DNA of 47,568 nt from an uncultured Clostridia bacterium (GTDB lineage: Bacteria > Bacillota > Clostridia > TANB77 > CAG-508), in the NCBI GenBank assembly GCA_947589835.1, contig CANQCT010000005.1:1-47568 (forward strand). The letters are read 5' to 3'. Numbering within the stretch: position 1 is the first letter of the stretch; every line of letters starts with the position of its first letter. The notes under the pieces were generated by a model. It worked only from the letters and a program-made list of their open reading frames with translations, did not search any database and was not told where the DNA came from. This document shows positions 15,712 through 23,651 of the stretch, one piece after another. The position numbers and the translations under genes are program-made.

Positions 15712-16412
15712 ATTGCCTCTTTATTTTCATTTTCTATGCTTTCTTCTTTATTTTCTGAATTTTCTTCTTGGTTTGCAATTTCTAAGCTAGATACTGATAC
15801 TTCATAAGCTACTTTCTTTTCTACTGTTCCGTCTTCGTATTTCTTTTCGTATTCTCTAGATTGAACTCTACCTATAATTCTTACTTCTGTTCCAACTGGT
15901 ACATTTTCACAAAATCTAGCATTTCTTCCCCATGCAATACATGGAATATAATCTGATTTGTTATATGCCCTATTTACTGCTAATAAGATATCTGAAATTT
16001 CCCTTCCAAATGGTGTTTTACGATAAATTGGCTTTTTACAAATAAAGCCATCTAAAATTACTTCGTTAGATACTTGATCTTTTCTAACTTCTACATCTTC
16101 GTCTTGTTCTTCTATGAATTCAATATCTTTAGCAAAAACTGTTAAAATTAATTTGTTTTTTACGCTGTCATAGCTGTTGTATGATCTAAATTGACCATCA
16201 ATTTTTAAATTACTGTTTAATGTTACATCATTAATAGTTAATAGTCTTTCTGAAATTGTTACTGGAATAATGTCTGCATTTCCGCTTAAACGAGGTACGC
16301 TTAAGTCAAATATGTAAAACTTTTCTCCATAAATTTCGTGGCTAAATCTTTTTTCGCTTGTTACTTTTCCAACCAAAGTTAAGTGGTTATTATCATCATA
16401 ATTAGTATTCAA
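15708..16412 (-). CDS. single-stranded DNA-binding protein with two OB folds
   Basis: A 234-residue protein with two OB-fold segments: about 8-100 (LTLVGKVTSEKRFSHE) and about 112-210 (VILDGFICKKPIYRKTPFG, then the strand YIPCIAWGRNARF). The second is a typical SSB core with the conserved pattern before and after the AWG strand. The acidic C-terminus (ENSENKEESIENENKEAI) lacks the exact DDDIPF tip used by replication SSB. Double-OB SSB-like proteins of this kind occur in clostridia. It is probably an accessory ssDNA-binding protein rather than the main replication SSB. Confidence 0.8.
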   Translation of the reverse strand: MNTNYDDNNHLTLVGKVTSEKRFSHEIYGEKFYIFDLSVPRLSGNADIIPVTISERLLTINDVTLNSNLKIDGQFRSYNSYDSVKNKLILTVFAKDIEFIEEQDEDVEVRKDQVSNEVILDGFICKKPIYRKTPFGREISDILLAVNRAYNKSDYIPCIAWGRNARFCENVPVGTEVRIIGRVQSREYEKKYEDGTVEKKVAYEVSVSSLEIANQEENSENKEESIENENKEAI

Positions 16413-16605
16413 TTTAATTTCCTCCCTACATTTGTTTCTCTTTTTAGTTTATTCATTATATGTATAATTTAGACTAATTATCAGTCACAATTTATATTAT
16501 ACTACATTTTTTTGGTTTTGTCTACATAAAATGTTAAAATTTTCATTTATTTCCACATATTTTTAAAATTGTGCTTAATTTTCACTTATTATTTGCTATT
16601 AATTA

Positions 16606-17082
16606 TTAATTGTATAGTAGCTCTAGTATTAGTAATTCCATAACTGCATAGCTACTAATATTACTTGGTAAATCTCTTGTTATTTCTTGCAATTCTATTT
16701 CATTTTCTTTTAAATTTTTAATAGTCCTTTGTATACATATCATGATTTTTCCCTCTTCTACACTAGATGTTGTAACTGTTGCTTTTGGGTTGAAGCCATA
16801 AGTGATTAGTTTGAAACTTAAATCTTCTAACAGGTTTAAATTTTCGGTAATGTCGGAATTGAAAATAACATATTTAGCATTTTGCATAAGCTCTCTAACA
16901 ATTTCTTTGTTTTTACTAACTTTTTTTCCTATAATTATTGTTTCAAATTTAATATTTTTTAGGTTTTTAATAGTATTTGCTTTTAAGAAAAAAACTTGAT
17001 CTTGTTTAAAATTCTTTGCTTCTAAGCCTTGCATTATATAATTTTCATGTGCTTTTTCTGTTAGAATTCCAACTAAAGACAT
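16606..17082 (-). CDS. conserved protein, Mur-ligase-like fragment
   Basis: A 158-residue protein of alternating short strands and helices (FETIIIG, AKYVIFNSD) with the segment ITYGFNPKATVTTSSVEEG, which resembles the central nucleotide-binding part of Mur-ligase-like proteins. No P-loop (GTNGKT type) is present, so ligase activity is not expected. I cannot assign a function. A standard start at 17082 follows GGAGT. Confidence 0.55.
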   Translation of the reverse strand: MSLVGILTEKAHENYIMQGLEAKNFKQDQVFFLKANTIKNLKNIKFETIIIGKKVSKNKEIVRELMQNAKYVIFNSDITENLNLLEDLSFKLITYGFNPKATVTTSSVEEGKIMICIQRTIKNLKENEIELQEITRDLPSNISSYAVMELLILELLYN

Positions 17083-17200
17083 TTATTTGACTCCTTTTTT
17101 ATTTTTAAGTATACCACTTTAAAAAGAGTTTATTCAAAAAAAGGAAAATTTATATTTTTTTACCATATTGAATCGCATTTTTTATACATTTTAGTTCTGT

Positions 17201-17265
17201 CTTTGAGTTCCATTATTATCTATTACATTAGCTTTGCCTTTGAGTTCCATTACTATCTATTACAT
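17201..17265. repeat. two 28-bp direct repeats at the end of the deacetylase gene
   Basis: CTTTGAGTTCCATTATTATC plus eight more bases occurs at 17201-17228 and, with one mismatch, at 17238-17265 (period 37). The second copy holds the gene's last codons (VIDSNGTQRQ), so the first is a tail duplication beyond the stop. Confidence 0.7.
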
Positions 17266-17998
17266 ATTCATTTTTATAAATTAATTCCGATACTGTAACT
17301 ATTTTGTATTCGGCTTTTTTAATATTATTTATTATCATATTTAAACTATCTGCTGTGTGGTCTGTTCCATTATGCATTAATATTATAGAACCATTTTGCA
17401 ATTTTCCATTAAGCCTTGACCACATTTGCTCTCCTGTCAGTCCTGTGTAGTCTAAGGTGTCTAAATTCCATTGAATAGGAGTATGACCCGCTTCTTTGGC
17501 AGATTTAATTACAGTGTTGTTGTATTCGCCATAAGGTGCTCTATAAAGAGTTGTTTTATGGCCCGTAATGGCTTCTATTTTTTGTGAGCACGCTTCTATT
17601 TCTTTTATATTTTGTTCATTGCTTAAGTTATTTACGTGTGGATGGGTATCAGAGTGGTTTGCTATTTCATGACCTGCATTTGCCATTTTCTTTAAAGCTT
17701 CTGGATATTTATCTGCCCACTGCCCTACAACAAAAAATGTTATTTTAACTTGATTTTTATCTAATATTTCTAATATTTTATCTATATCATCTGCATTCCA
17801 AGCGCAGTTCATTGTTAGTGCTATTTTCTTTTCTTCTGTTTGAACATTATATATTGGTAGCTCTTTTGCGCTTGCTGATGTAACTATTGTATTAGAAACA
17901 TTATTTGTAACTGCAAAAGCTATTACAAACAAAGCAATTACTGTGCTAAATGTAACTAAATAAGAATATATTTTTTGTTTGTTTAAAACTATAAACAT
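17228..17998 (-). CDS. PdaB-like polysaccharide deacetylase (NodB fold)
   Basis: A 256-residue membrane-anchored protein. A hydrophobic N-terminal segment (about 10-30) is followed by a NodB domain (about 55-245). Visible motifs are the metal-binding HSDTHPH, RAPYGEYN, QWNLDTLD and the ILMHNG strand with the catalytic histidine. Motif 1, normally TFDD with the general-base aspartate, reads TMNCAW here, so the base is lost or shifted. Related clostridial PdaB proteins also have non-standard motif 1 (TFD-AW type). In spore formers such enzymes modify cortex peptidoglycan. Activity is uncertain. Confidence 0.8.
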   Translation of the reverse strand: MFIVLNKQKIYSYLVTFSTVIALFVIAFAVTNNVSNTIVTSASAKELPIYNVQTEEKKIALTMNCAWNADDIDKILEILDKNQVKITFFVVGQWADKYPEALKKMANAGHEIANHSDTHPHVNNLSNEQNIKEIEACSQKIEAITGHKTTLYRAPYGEYNNTVIKSAKEAGHTPIQWNLDTLDYTGLTGEQMWSRLNGKLQNGSIILMHNGTDHTADSLNMIINNIKKAEYKIVTVSELIYKNEYVIDSNGTQRQS

Positions 17999-18040
17999 AT
18001 ATTTGTCCTCCTAAAATTTGTTATGTCAATATTTAGAGTA

Positions 18041-18115
18041 GCCACTTGCTTCGTTATATATGTTTTTTCGTGCTTTAGACGAGAAAAAACATATATAACA
18101 CGCAAGCGACGTGGC
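18041..18115. ncRNA. long intergenic hairpin
   Basis: GCCAC-TTGCTTCG-TTATATATGTTTTTTC on the left pairs with GAAAAAACATATATAA-CACGCAAGC-GACGTGGC on the right around a loop of about 13 nt. The resulting 75-nt near-perfect hairpin has G+C-rich ends. It lies in the divergent gap between the deacetylase and the Cys-rich gene. It could be a structured RNA, a REP-like element or part of the leader of one of the genes; there is no T-run, so it is not a simple terminator. Confidence 0.55.
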
Positions 18116-18287
18116 GGATAATTTTAATACTATTAATAGTAACTAAATATATGCTTGTTTTTATATTTTATGCTTTTCATTTTTCGCAATATTTATAACT
18201 AATTGTAAATCGTAACATTTTTTATCACTTTTTGTCGATTTTTTTCATAGTATATATAAAGTTCAAAAGAAAGGATGTAAAATAATT

Positions 18288-18716
18288 ATGGAATATGATA
18301 AAAATGTATGCCCAGTTTTAAATGTAGATGGAGTTTTAGCTACTGGAAAACAATTTGATTTAGATATTACTTTACCAGAAGATAATAGAACAGTAATTTA
18401 TGGCGTTATTAAAGATTGCTATCAAGATCCTGTTTGTGATGCTGTTGTTAAATTAATTGAAGTAGTTAATAACTGCGGAAAAGAAGAAAGAAGACCAGTT
18501 TCTCATACTTTTACAGATAAAGATGGAGAATTTGTTTTTGGACCTCTTTGCTCTAACCGTTTATATGAAGTTCAAGTATGGGCTGATGAAGTAAAACATT
18601 GCAAAGTTTGTACTTCTTGTAAACACGAAGGCAAATGCTTAAAAGGTGTTGAACTTGAGTGTCCTCCTTGTGAAGTTAAGCCAGATAATAAACCTTGCGA
18701 AAGACCTTGCAAATAA
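18288..18716 (+). CDS. Cys-rich protein with a carboxypeptidase-regulatory-like beta domain
   Basis: A 142-residue protein without signal peptide. Residues ~35-105 form a prealbumin-like beta-sandwich (VIYGVIKDCYQDPV, then FTDKDGEFVFGPL) as in carboxypeptidase regulatory or transthyretin-like domains. The C-terminal 35 residues hold many cysteines (CKVCTSC, CPPCEV, CERPC). Such Cys-rich, leaderless proteins are common among clostridial spore-coat components, but that role is inferred. AGAAAGGATG precedes the start; a strong terminator follows. Confidence 0.7.
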   Translation: MEYDKNVCPVLNVDGVLATGKQFDLDITLPEDNRTVIYGVIKDCYQDPVCDAVVKLIEVVNNCGKEERRPVSHTFTDKDGEFVFGPLCSNRLYEVQVWADEVKHCKVCTSCKHEGKCLKGVELECPPCEVKPDNKPCERPCK

Positions 18717-18736
18717 TAGAGTTTTCGTATAGCATA

Positions 18737-18769
18737 AAAAAATCGTTTGCTTTCGCAAACGATTTTTTT
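18737..18769. terminator. bidirectional terminator
   Basis: AAATCGTTTGC tttc GCAAACGATTTTTTT: 11-bp stem, 4-nt loop, T-run on both strands. It serves the Cys-rich gene (+) and the small gene ending at 18768 (-). Confidence 0.9.
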
Positions 18770-18908
18770 ACATCATTCCCATTCTTCTAGCAAGTTGTTT
18801 ACCTTTTCTCATCATTTTTCTTTTACTTTCTCCCATAGTTTCTGCATACATCATTGCAATGCCTGCAGTTACAATTCCACCAATTAACATACCTTTTACA
18901 AATTTCAT
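18768..18908 (-). CDS. 46-residue membrane-associated small protein
   Basis: ATG at 18908, after a GAAAGGACAGG stretch, gives MKFVKGMLIGGIVTAGIAMM, then a basic Met/Lys/Arg-rich tail ending RRMGMM. One hydrophobic helix with a positive C-terminus suggests a small membrane protein similar in design to clostridial YtxH-like peptides. It ends within the shared terminator. Confidence 0.65.
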   Translation of the reverse strand: MKFVKGMLIGGIVTAGIAMMYAETMGESKRKMMRKGKQLARRMGMM

Positions 18909-19047
18909 TTTTAATACCTGTCCTTTCTCATTTTTTTAAGATACTCATAATTATGAAAATTTTAATTTTTTCAAATTAGGTTCTTCATTTATATTTGATA
19001 GTTTTTGCTTCTTTACGCTATCAATTTTTTTATATTTGATAGTTTTT

Positions 19048-19462
19048 TTACTTCTTTATACTATCAATTTTTTTATTATAATTAGTATGTGTATTTTTTT
19101 CTTTTATATACGTTTTATACCAAGAATATATTTCATATATAGCAATTCCAATTAAAAATGCGCCAAATAATTTTCTTAGTACTATTACGTTCATTTTACT
19201 GCTTATTTGTGCAGTAATTCCAGCTGAAATTACGCCAACTATTATTACTATTACTACTTCCTTCCACATTATATTTTTATTTTTTAAGCTTACAATAACT
19301 GATGTGATTGCTGTTGGAATATAAAAAATTAGATTTATTCCTTGTGCTACATGTTGGTCTAACTTCAAAAAAATAGAAAGGAGTAGGATTAATATTGTTC
19401 CTCCTCCCATTCCCATTCCGACTTACAATTCCTGAAATAAAACCTATTAGTAATTCAAACAT
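19048..19462 (-). CDS. TauE/SafE-type permease half, requires +1 frameshift at CGG
   Basis: The frame from ATG 19462 reads MFELLIGFISGIVS and then reaches CGG (codon 15, 19420-19418). Reading on in frame is nonsense. Skipping the C gives GMGMGGGTILILLLSIFL and three further hydrophobic helices to a stop at 19048, about 137 residues in all. The GxGGG loop after the first helix is typical of TauE/SafE (DUF81) transporters for sulfite, sulfonates or related anions. Full-length members are about 250 residues with two halves; here the halves are two adjacent genes, this one downstream of 19479-19824. Both halves carry the same type of frameshift. Confidence 0.8.
19418..19420 (-). other. in-frame CGG at the +1 frameshift of the downstream TauE half
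   Basis: Codon 15, preceded by AGT; skipping C gives GGA and restores the GMGMGGG loop. Confidence 0.75.
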
Positions 19463-19478
19463 TTTTACTTTCCTATTT

Positions 19479-19824
19479 TTAAATTAACATATTAAATCCT
19501 GCATAAATTAAAAAGCCTGCAAAAGCAATTTTAACGTATTTATCTGGCAATTTGTTAAGTAGCTTTGAGCCAAATAAACCGCCCAATTATTCCGCCTATT
19601 GCACATAGTACTCCAGTTTTCCAATTTATAAGCCTATTTCCGCTATAAAAAATTGCAGTTACTATTACCATTGGCAAAATACAAAAAATGGATGTTGCTC
19701 TTGCTTTTTTGGGTTCCATTTTTAGTATATACAAGAAAGCTGGCACTAATATAAGTCCTCCACCTGAAGTGAAAAGTCCATTAATTATTCCAGCAGTTAA
19801 ACCTATTAAAACTTTTTTCCACAT
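19479..19824 (-). CDS. TauE/SafE-type permease half, requires +1 frameshift at CGG
   Basis: ATG 19824 starts MWKKVLIGLTAGIINGLFTS followed by GGGLILVPAF, a TauE/SafE first helix and glycine loop, then two more helices. CGG is codon 82 (19581-19579). In frame the product would end in RFIWLKAT. Skipping C gives IGGLFGSKLLNKLPDKYVKI and a last helix ending NMLI at 19481. The restored protein (about 114 residues) shows the family's internal GGLxG repeat. It lies 16 bp upstream of the second half, so the pair is an operon making a split transporter. Confidence 0.8.
19579..19581 (-). other. in-frame CGG at the +1 frameshift of the upstream TauE half
   Basis: Codon 82, preceded by GGG; skipping C gives GGT and restores IGGLFG. 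A second CGG only 15 bases upstream in the gene is out of frame and has no effect. Confidence 0.75.
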
Positions 19825-19972
19825 AATGCCTCGCTTTTTTATTATGTGTGATTTTTTGCTTTTTTTACTTATAAATTTTTGTTTTTTTTGATTATAACTT
19901 TTTACTTTTTTGCTTTTTTGCTTATAACTTTTTTACCTATAACTTTTTTGCAAATTTTTCTATGTAATATTA

Positions 19973-20221
19973 TTATGTATTTTTTTCTTCTGTATTATAC
20001 AATTTTAGTTTATATTTTTGTATTTCTTTTTGTGCTGCTTCAGTTAAAATGTTATCACATTTAAGCATTTGTGCAATTATTTTATTTTTTAAGTCTTCTT
20101 TTTCAATGCTATCAGTAGAATCTAAAAACTTTTGAAGCTGATTTAAGTAGTCTTCGTTTTTTTCTTTCCAATCTAAATCATTTTGTATTTTATTTTTGAT
20201 GTTTTTTCTTTTAAATATCAT
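19973..20221 (-). CDS. small charged protein of unknown function
   Basis: 82 residues from ATG 20221, 7 nt after GAGG. It is Lys/Glu-rich and predicted helical throughout (YLNQLQKFLDSTDSIEKEDL), without signal or membrane segment. The divergent XRE-type regulator gene at 20386 lies 165 bp away and might control it. No family recognised. Confidence 0.55.
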   Translation of the reverse strand: MIFKRKNIKNKIQNDLDWKEKNEDYLNQLQKFLDSTDSIEKEDLKNKIIAQMLKCDNILTEAAQKEIQKYKLKLYNTEEKNT

Positions 20222-20385
20222 AATCACACCTCTTTTTTGGAATTATTACTCTTATACGTATTTTTATTACTTTTGGAGTTATGTTTCTTACTCAATATGT
20301 AATTTTAATATATCTCGTGATAAAATACAATAGTATGACAAAATATGTTAAAAATTGTCAAAATTCTATAGAAAGGTTGAGTTTA

Positions 20386-20601
20386 ATGATTAAAATAAAA
20401 TTATCCGATTTACTAGGAAAACATAAGATGACTCAAAAAGCATTAGCGGATATTACTCATATTAGGCCTGCTACTATTTCTAAAATGTACTATGAGGAGA
20501 CCAAGAGAGTAGATATAAAGCAATTAAATAATATTTGCCAAGCATTTAATTGCGAAATTTCCGATTTAATAGAATACATTCCAGATAAAAATGTTAAATA
20601 A
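20386..20601 (+). CDS. XRE-family transcriptional regulator
   Basis: A 71-residue single-domain helix-turn-helix protein (LSDLLGKHKMTQKALADITH, then RPATISKMY) of the Cro/C1 type, with the family end CEISDLIEYIPD. The start ATG 20386 follows GAAAGGTTGAG; the open frame extends upstream to 20281 but without RBS. It is followed by a terminator shared with iscS. Confidence 0.85.
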   Translation: MIKIKLSDLLGKHKMTQKALADITHIRPATISKMYYEETKRVDIKQLNNICQAFNCEISDLIEYIPDKNVK

Positions 20602-20645
20602 TTTGTTTTATTAATATTTACTAATATGTTAATTTAATTATATCA

Positions 20646-20676
20646 AAAAACACCAGCTTTGGCTAGTGTTTTTTTA
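20646..20676. terminator. bidirectional terminator between the XRE gene and the desulfurase gene
   Basis: AACACCAGC tttg GCTAGTGTTTTTTT makes an imperfect stem with T-runs on both sides, between two convergent stop codons. Confidence 0.75.
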
Positions 20677-21825
20677 AATTTTTTTATTTTTTTGTATAGT
20701 AGGTATAATTTCTCGCAAACTTTGTATTAAAAAATCCACATCTTCCTTTGTGTTATCCTTTCCAAAGCTTACTCTTAAAGCTCCATTTGCAAGTTCTTTA
20801 GATAATCCTATTGCTGTTAAAACATGTGAAGGTGCTGGATTTCCTGTGCTACAAGCAGAACCTGCAGAAGCGCAAATTCCTTTTTCATCTAATGCAAGTA
20901 GCAATTCTTGTGCATTTACTCCTGGAAAAGAAAAATTAGCATTTCCTGCTAAACGATTTTTTCTATCTCCATTTAGTTTGCAGTTAAAGTTACTTTTTTC
21001 TATTTGGTCTATATAATAATCTCTTAAGTTTGTTAGTTTTTCATTGTATTTATCATATTCTTGGTAAATATCTTCTATTGCTTTTCCAAGTCCAACAATT
21101 TCTGCTACATTTTCTGTTCCTGCTCTTTTATCTTTTTCTTGATGACCCCCATCTTGTATTTTTTCAAAGTTAATTCCTTCTTTTACATATAAAGCGCCTA
21201 CTCCTTTTGGTGCATAAAATTTATGTCCTGACATAGATAATAAATCTATATTATATTCATTAACATCTATTTTTATATTTCCAATGGCTTGAACACTATC
21301 TGTGTGAAAAATAATATTATTCTCACGTGCAATTAGGCCTATTTCTTTTATTGGCTGTATTGTTCCTATTTCATTATTTGCAAACATAATTGAAATTAAT
21401 ATTGTTTGAGGTTTAATAGAATTTAGTAATTGTTCTAAATCAATAAAGCCATTTTTATCTACATTTAAATAGGTTACTTCAAAGCCTTGTTTTTCTAGTG
21501 TTTTGCAAGTGTTAAGCACTGCTGGATGTTCTATTTTGCTTGTTATAATATGGTTTCCTTTTTCTTTGTTGCTATATGCAATTCCTTTTATTGCTAAGTT
21601 ATCGCTTTCGCTTCCACAGGATGTAAAATAAATTTCTTTTGGCTGTGCTCCTATACTATTTGCTACTTTTTTTCTTGCTTCTTCTAATGCTCTTTTTGAT
21701 GTTCTTCCTAAGCTATATATTGATGAAGCATTACCATATTCAAGCTGAAAATATGGTAGCATTGCTTGCAATACTGTATCGCTTACTGGTGTAGTTGCTG
21801 CATGATCAAAATATCGAATTTTCAT
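20674..21825 (-). CDS. iscS: cysteine desulfurase (IscS/NifS family)
   Basis: A 383-residue PLP enzyme that takes sulfur from cysteine for Fe-S clusters and tRNA thiolation. It begins FDHAATTPVS as usual. The PLP lysine is in SGHKFYAP (about residue 203), the cofactor-binding histidine in KIEHPAVL, and the persulfide cysteine in SAGSACSTG (about 325). Its short loop around this cysteine fits the group I/NifS-like form. No IscU or ThiI gene is adjacent. The start ATG at 21825 is placed by alignment with the family's N-terminus. Confidence 0.95.
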   Translation of the reverse strand: MKIRYFDHAATTPVSDTVLQAMLPYFQLEYGNASSIYSLGRTSKRALEEARKKVANSIGAQPKEIYFTSCGSESDNLAIKGIAYSNKEKGNHIITSKIEHPAVLNTCKTLEKQGFEVTYLNVDKNGFIDLEQLLNSIKPQTILISIMFANNEIGTIQPIKEIGLIARENNIIFHTDSVQAIGNIKIDVNEYNIDLLSMSGHKFYAPKGVGALYVKEGINFEKIQDGGHQEKDKRAGTENVAEIVGLGKAIEDIYQEYDKYNEKLTNLRDYYIDQIEKSNFNCKLNGDRKNRLAGNANFSFPGVNAQELLLALDEKGICASAGSACSTGNPAPSHVLTAIGLSKELANGALRVSFGKDNTKEDVDFLIQSLREIIPTIQKNKKI

Positions 21826-21999
21826 ATTGCTAGTATCCCTCGCTTTTTGTTTTATTTTGTTCTTTTGTATTGTTTTAAATGCTTATCTTTTTATATCCTT
21901 TTATTCTTTTTTCGCTTAAGGTTATAATTTTTTCTTTTATATATTATATGTATTTTTTTTATAAAATTATACTTAAAAAATGCCTTTATGCACAAAAAT

Positions 22000-22039
22000 A
22001 CACCTAAAATGTTGCTTATGTTATAACATTTTAGGTGTT
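22000..22039. terminator. terminator after the small membrane gene
   Basis: ACACCTAAAATGTT and AACATTTTAGGTGT form a 14-bp stem with an ~11-nt loop, touching the stop codon at 22039. The T-run is weak. No gene is seen between it and iscS. Confidence 0.65.
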
Positions 22040-22383
22040 TATTTATAATCTTTTTGTTCATTCCATCTTGACATTTTAATATTTTGATATGCTTGTAATA
22101 CTTCTGAATATTTACGATATTCATCTTCCCAAATAATTGATGGTATTTTATCGTATGCTGCAAATACTTTTTCAGCTTCTGCTAAAAAAATTATTTGCTC
22201 TTGTGGTGTCATTAAATTATACCTTTTTGAAAATTTATATAGTTTATCTAGCATTTCATTTGCTTGTATAAATCCTGCAAAGTCTTTTACTTTAATACCT
22301 GCAACTCTAATTTGAAAAATAGCAAGTGCAATTAAAGCAAATATTGTGAAAGCTAAAAAATATATTACTGCCATAAATTCCAT
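22039..22383 (-). CDS. small single-pass membrane protein of unknown function
   Basis: 114 residues: an N-terminal hydrophobic helix (FMAVIYFLAFTIFALIALAI) followed by a soluble helical domain (MLDKLYKFSKRYNLMTPQEQ and onward). ATG 22383 lies 7 nt after GGGAG; the ATG at 22389 is too close to the RBS. No family recognised. Confidence 0.6.
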   Translation of the reverse strand: MEFMAVIYFLAFTIFALIALAIFQIRVAGIKVKDFAGFIQANEMLDKLYKFSKRYNLMTPQEQIIFLAEAEKVFAAYDKIPSIIWEDEYRKYSEVLQAYQNIKMSRWNEQKDYK

Positions 22384-22585
22384 TTGCATACTCCCTTTCT
22401 TACTTTTTAATTATAACATTTATGTTTTTTTTGTGCAACTATATTTTTTTTCATATTTTTTATTTTTCTTTTGTAAAATTATGTTATAATAGAAAAAGTT
22501 ATCCTAATATATGTACAAATTTAGCTTGTACATTGTAGTATTAGTTATACTTTAAATGATTTGTAGAAAGGAATTTTTTATTTAT

Positions 22586-23443
22586 ATGGATAGGTTTGAG
22601 CAAACTAAAAGGGCTGGTTTATTTGGAATTATTGGAAATTTATTTTTATTACTTATTAAAAGTTTTGCTGGATTTGCTTTTAAAAGTCAAGCTATGATTG
22701 CAGATAGTTTTAATAGTGCTAGTGATATTTTTGCTTCTCTTATGACTTTTATTGGCAATAAAATTGCAAGCGAGCCACAAGATAATAGCCATAATTTTGG
22801 TCATGGTAAAGCAGAATATATATTTTCTATGCTAATTTCTATTTCTATGATTTTAGTTTCTTTTAAACTATTATATGATTCTATTTATACTCTAATTTAT
22901 GGTAGTAATTTAACCTTTTCTTGGCTATTAGTAGCTGTTTGTATAATTACTATTATAACTAAGTTTGCTTTATATTTATATACACGTATACTTTGCAAAA
23001 AGTATGATAATATTTTGCTAGAAGCTAGTAAAAATGACCACAGAAATGATTGTATTGTAACTACTTTTACATTAGTTTCTATTTTACTTACATTTGCTAA
23101 TATTTATTGGTTTGATGGCATAGTTGGTCTTGGTATATGCTTATGGATTTGTTTAACTGGTGTTAAGATATTTACAGAAAGTTATAATGTTTTAATGGAT
23201 GTTTCTATAGATTCAAAAACACAAGATTTAATTTTAGATTTAGCTCATGAGTATAAAGAAATTCAAAGGCTAGACCCTATTTCTTCAACTCCTGTAGGCT
23301 ACCAATATGTTGTTTTTTTAACAATTTATGTTGATGGTAATATGACTACATTTGAAAGTCATAAGCTAGCAGATAGCTTAGAAATGGATGTTTCAGGTTT
23401 AGATAAGGTTTATAAGGCTGTGGTACACGTTAATCCGATTTAG
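22586..23443 (+). CDS. cation diffusion facilitator (CDF) transporter
   Basis: A ~285-residue metal-cation/proton antiporter. It starts MDRFEQTKRAGLFGIIGN and has six hydrophobic helices. The metal-binding residues of helix 2 are in IADSFNSASDI and of helix 5 in ASKNDHRNDCIVT (HxxxD type). The first site has N and S around the aspartate; the usual motif is HxxxD or DxxxD with one Asp retained, so ion preference (Zn/Fe/Mn) cannot be told. The cytoplasmic C-terminal domain covers about 205-285. An upstream in-frame ATG at 22556 is possible. Confidence 0.9.
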   Translation: MDRFEQTKRAGLFGIIGNLFLLLIKSFAGFAFKSQAMIADSFNSASDIFASLMTFIGNKIASEPQDNSHNFGHGKAEYIFSMLISISMILVSFKLLYDSIYTLIYGSNLTFSWLLVAVCIITIITKFALYLYTRILCKKYDNILLEASKNDHRNDCIVTTFTLVSILLTFANIYWFDGIVGLGICLWICLTGVKIFTESYNVLMDVSIDSKTQDLILDLAHEYKEIQRLDPISSTPVGYQYVVFLTIYVDGNMTTFESHKLADSLEMDVSGLDKVYKAVVHVNPI

Positions 23444-23466
23444 TAATATGTTAATAATTAATAATT

Positions 23467-23580
23467 GCTTAAATAGTACTATTTTTCGCAGTTTTGAAAG
23501 ATCCCGTTCTGACTTTGCTTCTTTGAACTCTCTCCTGCAACGGGCAATTTGAAAAACAAGAAAACTAGTACTATTTAAGC
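23467..23580. ncRNA. structured intergenic repeat, copy 2
   Basis: Ends GCTTAAATAGTACTA and TAGTACTATTTAAGC pair perfectly. The inner CCCGTT/AACGGG pair and both flanking cores are the same as in 12911-13023, whereas the loop between them differs. It lies between the convergent CDF gene and clpC. Confidence 0.6.
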
Positions 23581-23651
23581 GTTAATGCAATTATAACAAT
23601 TATACAGTGACAATAAGACTATTAATATTCTCTACTTTTTAATTTACTATT

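Noticed and set aside
21891..22163. A 90-codon minus-strand frame overlapping the small membrane gene
   Set aside because: Lys/Ile/Asn/Tyr-rich translation of AT-rich DNA, without RBS, in another frame of a better gene and across its terminator.
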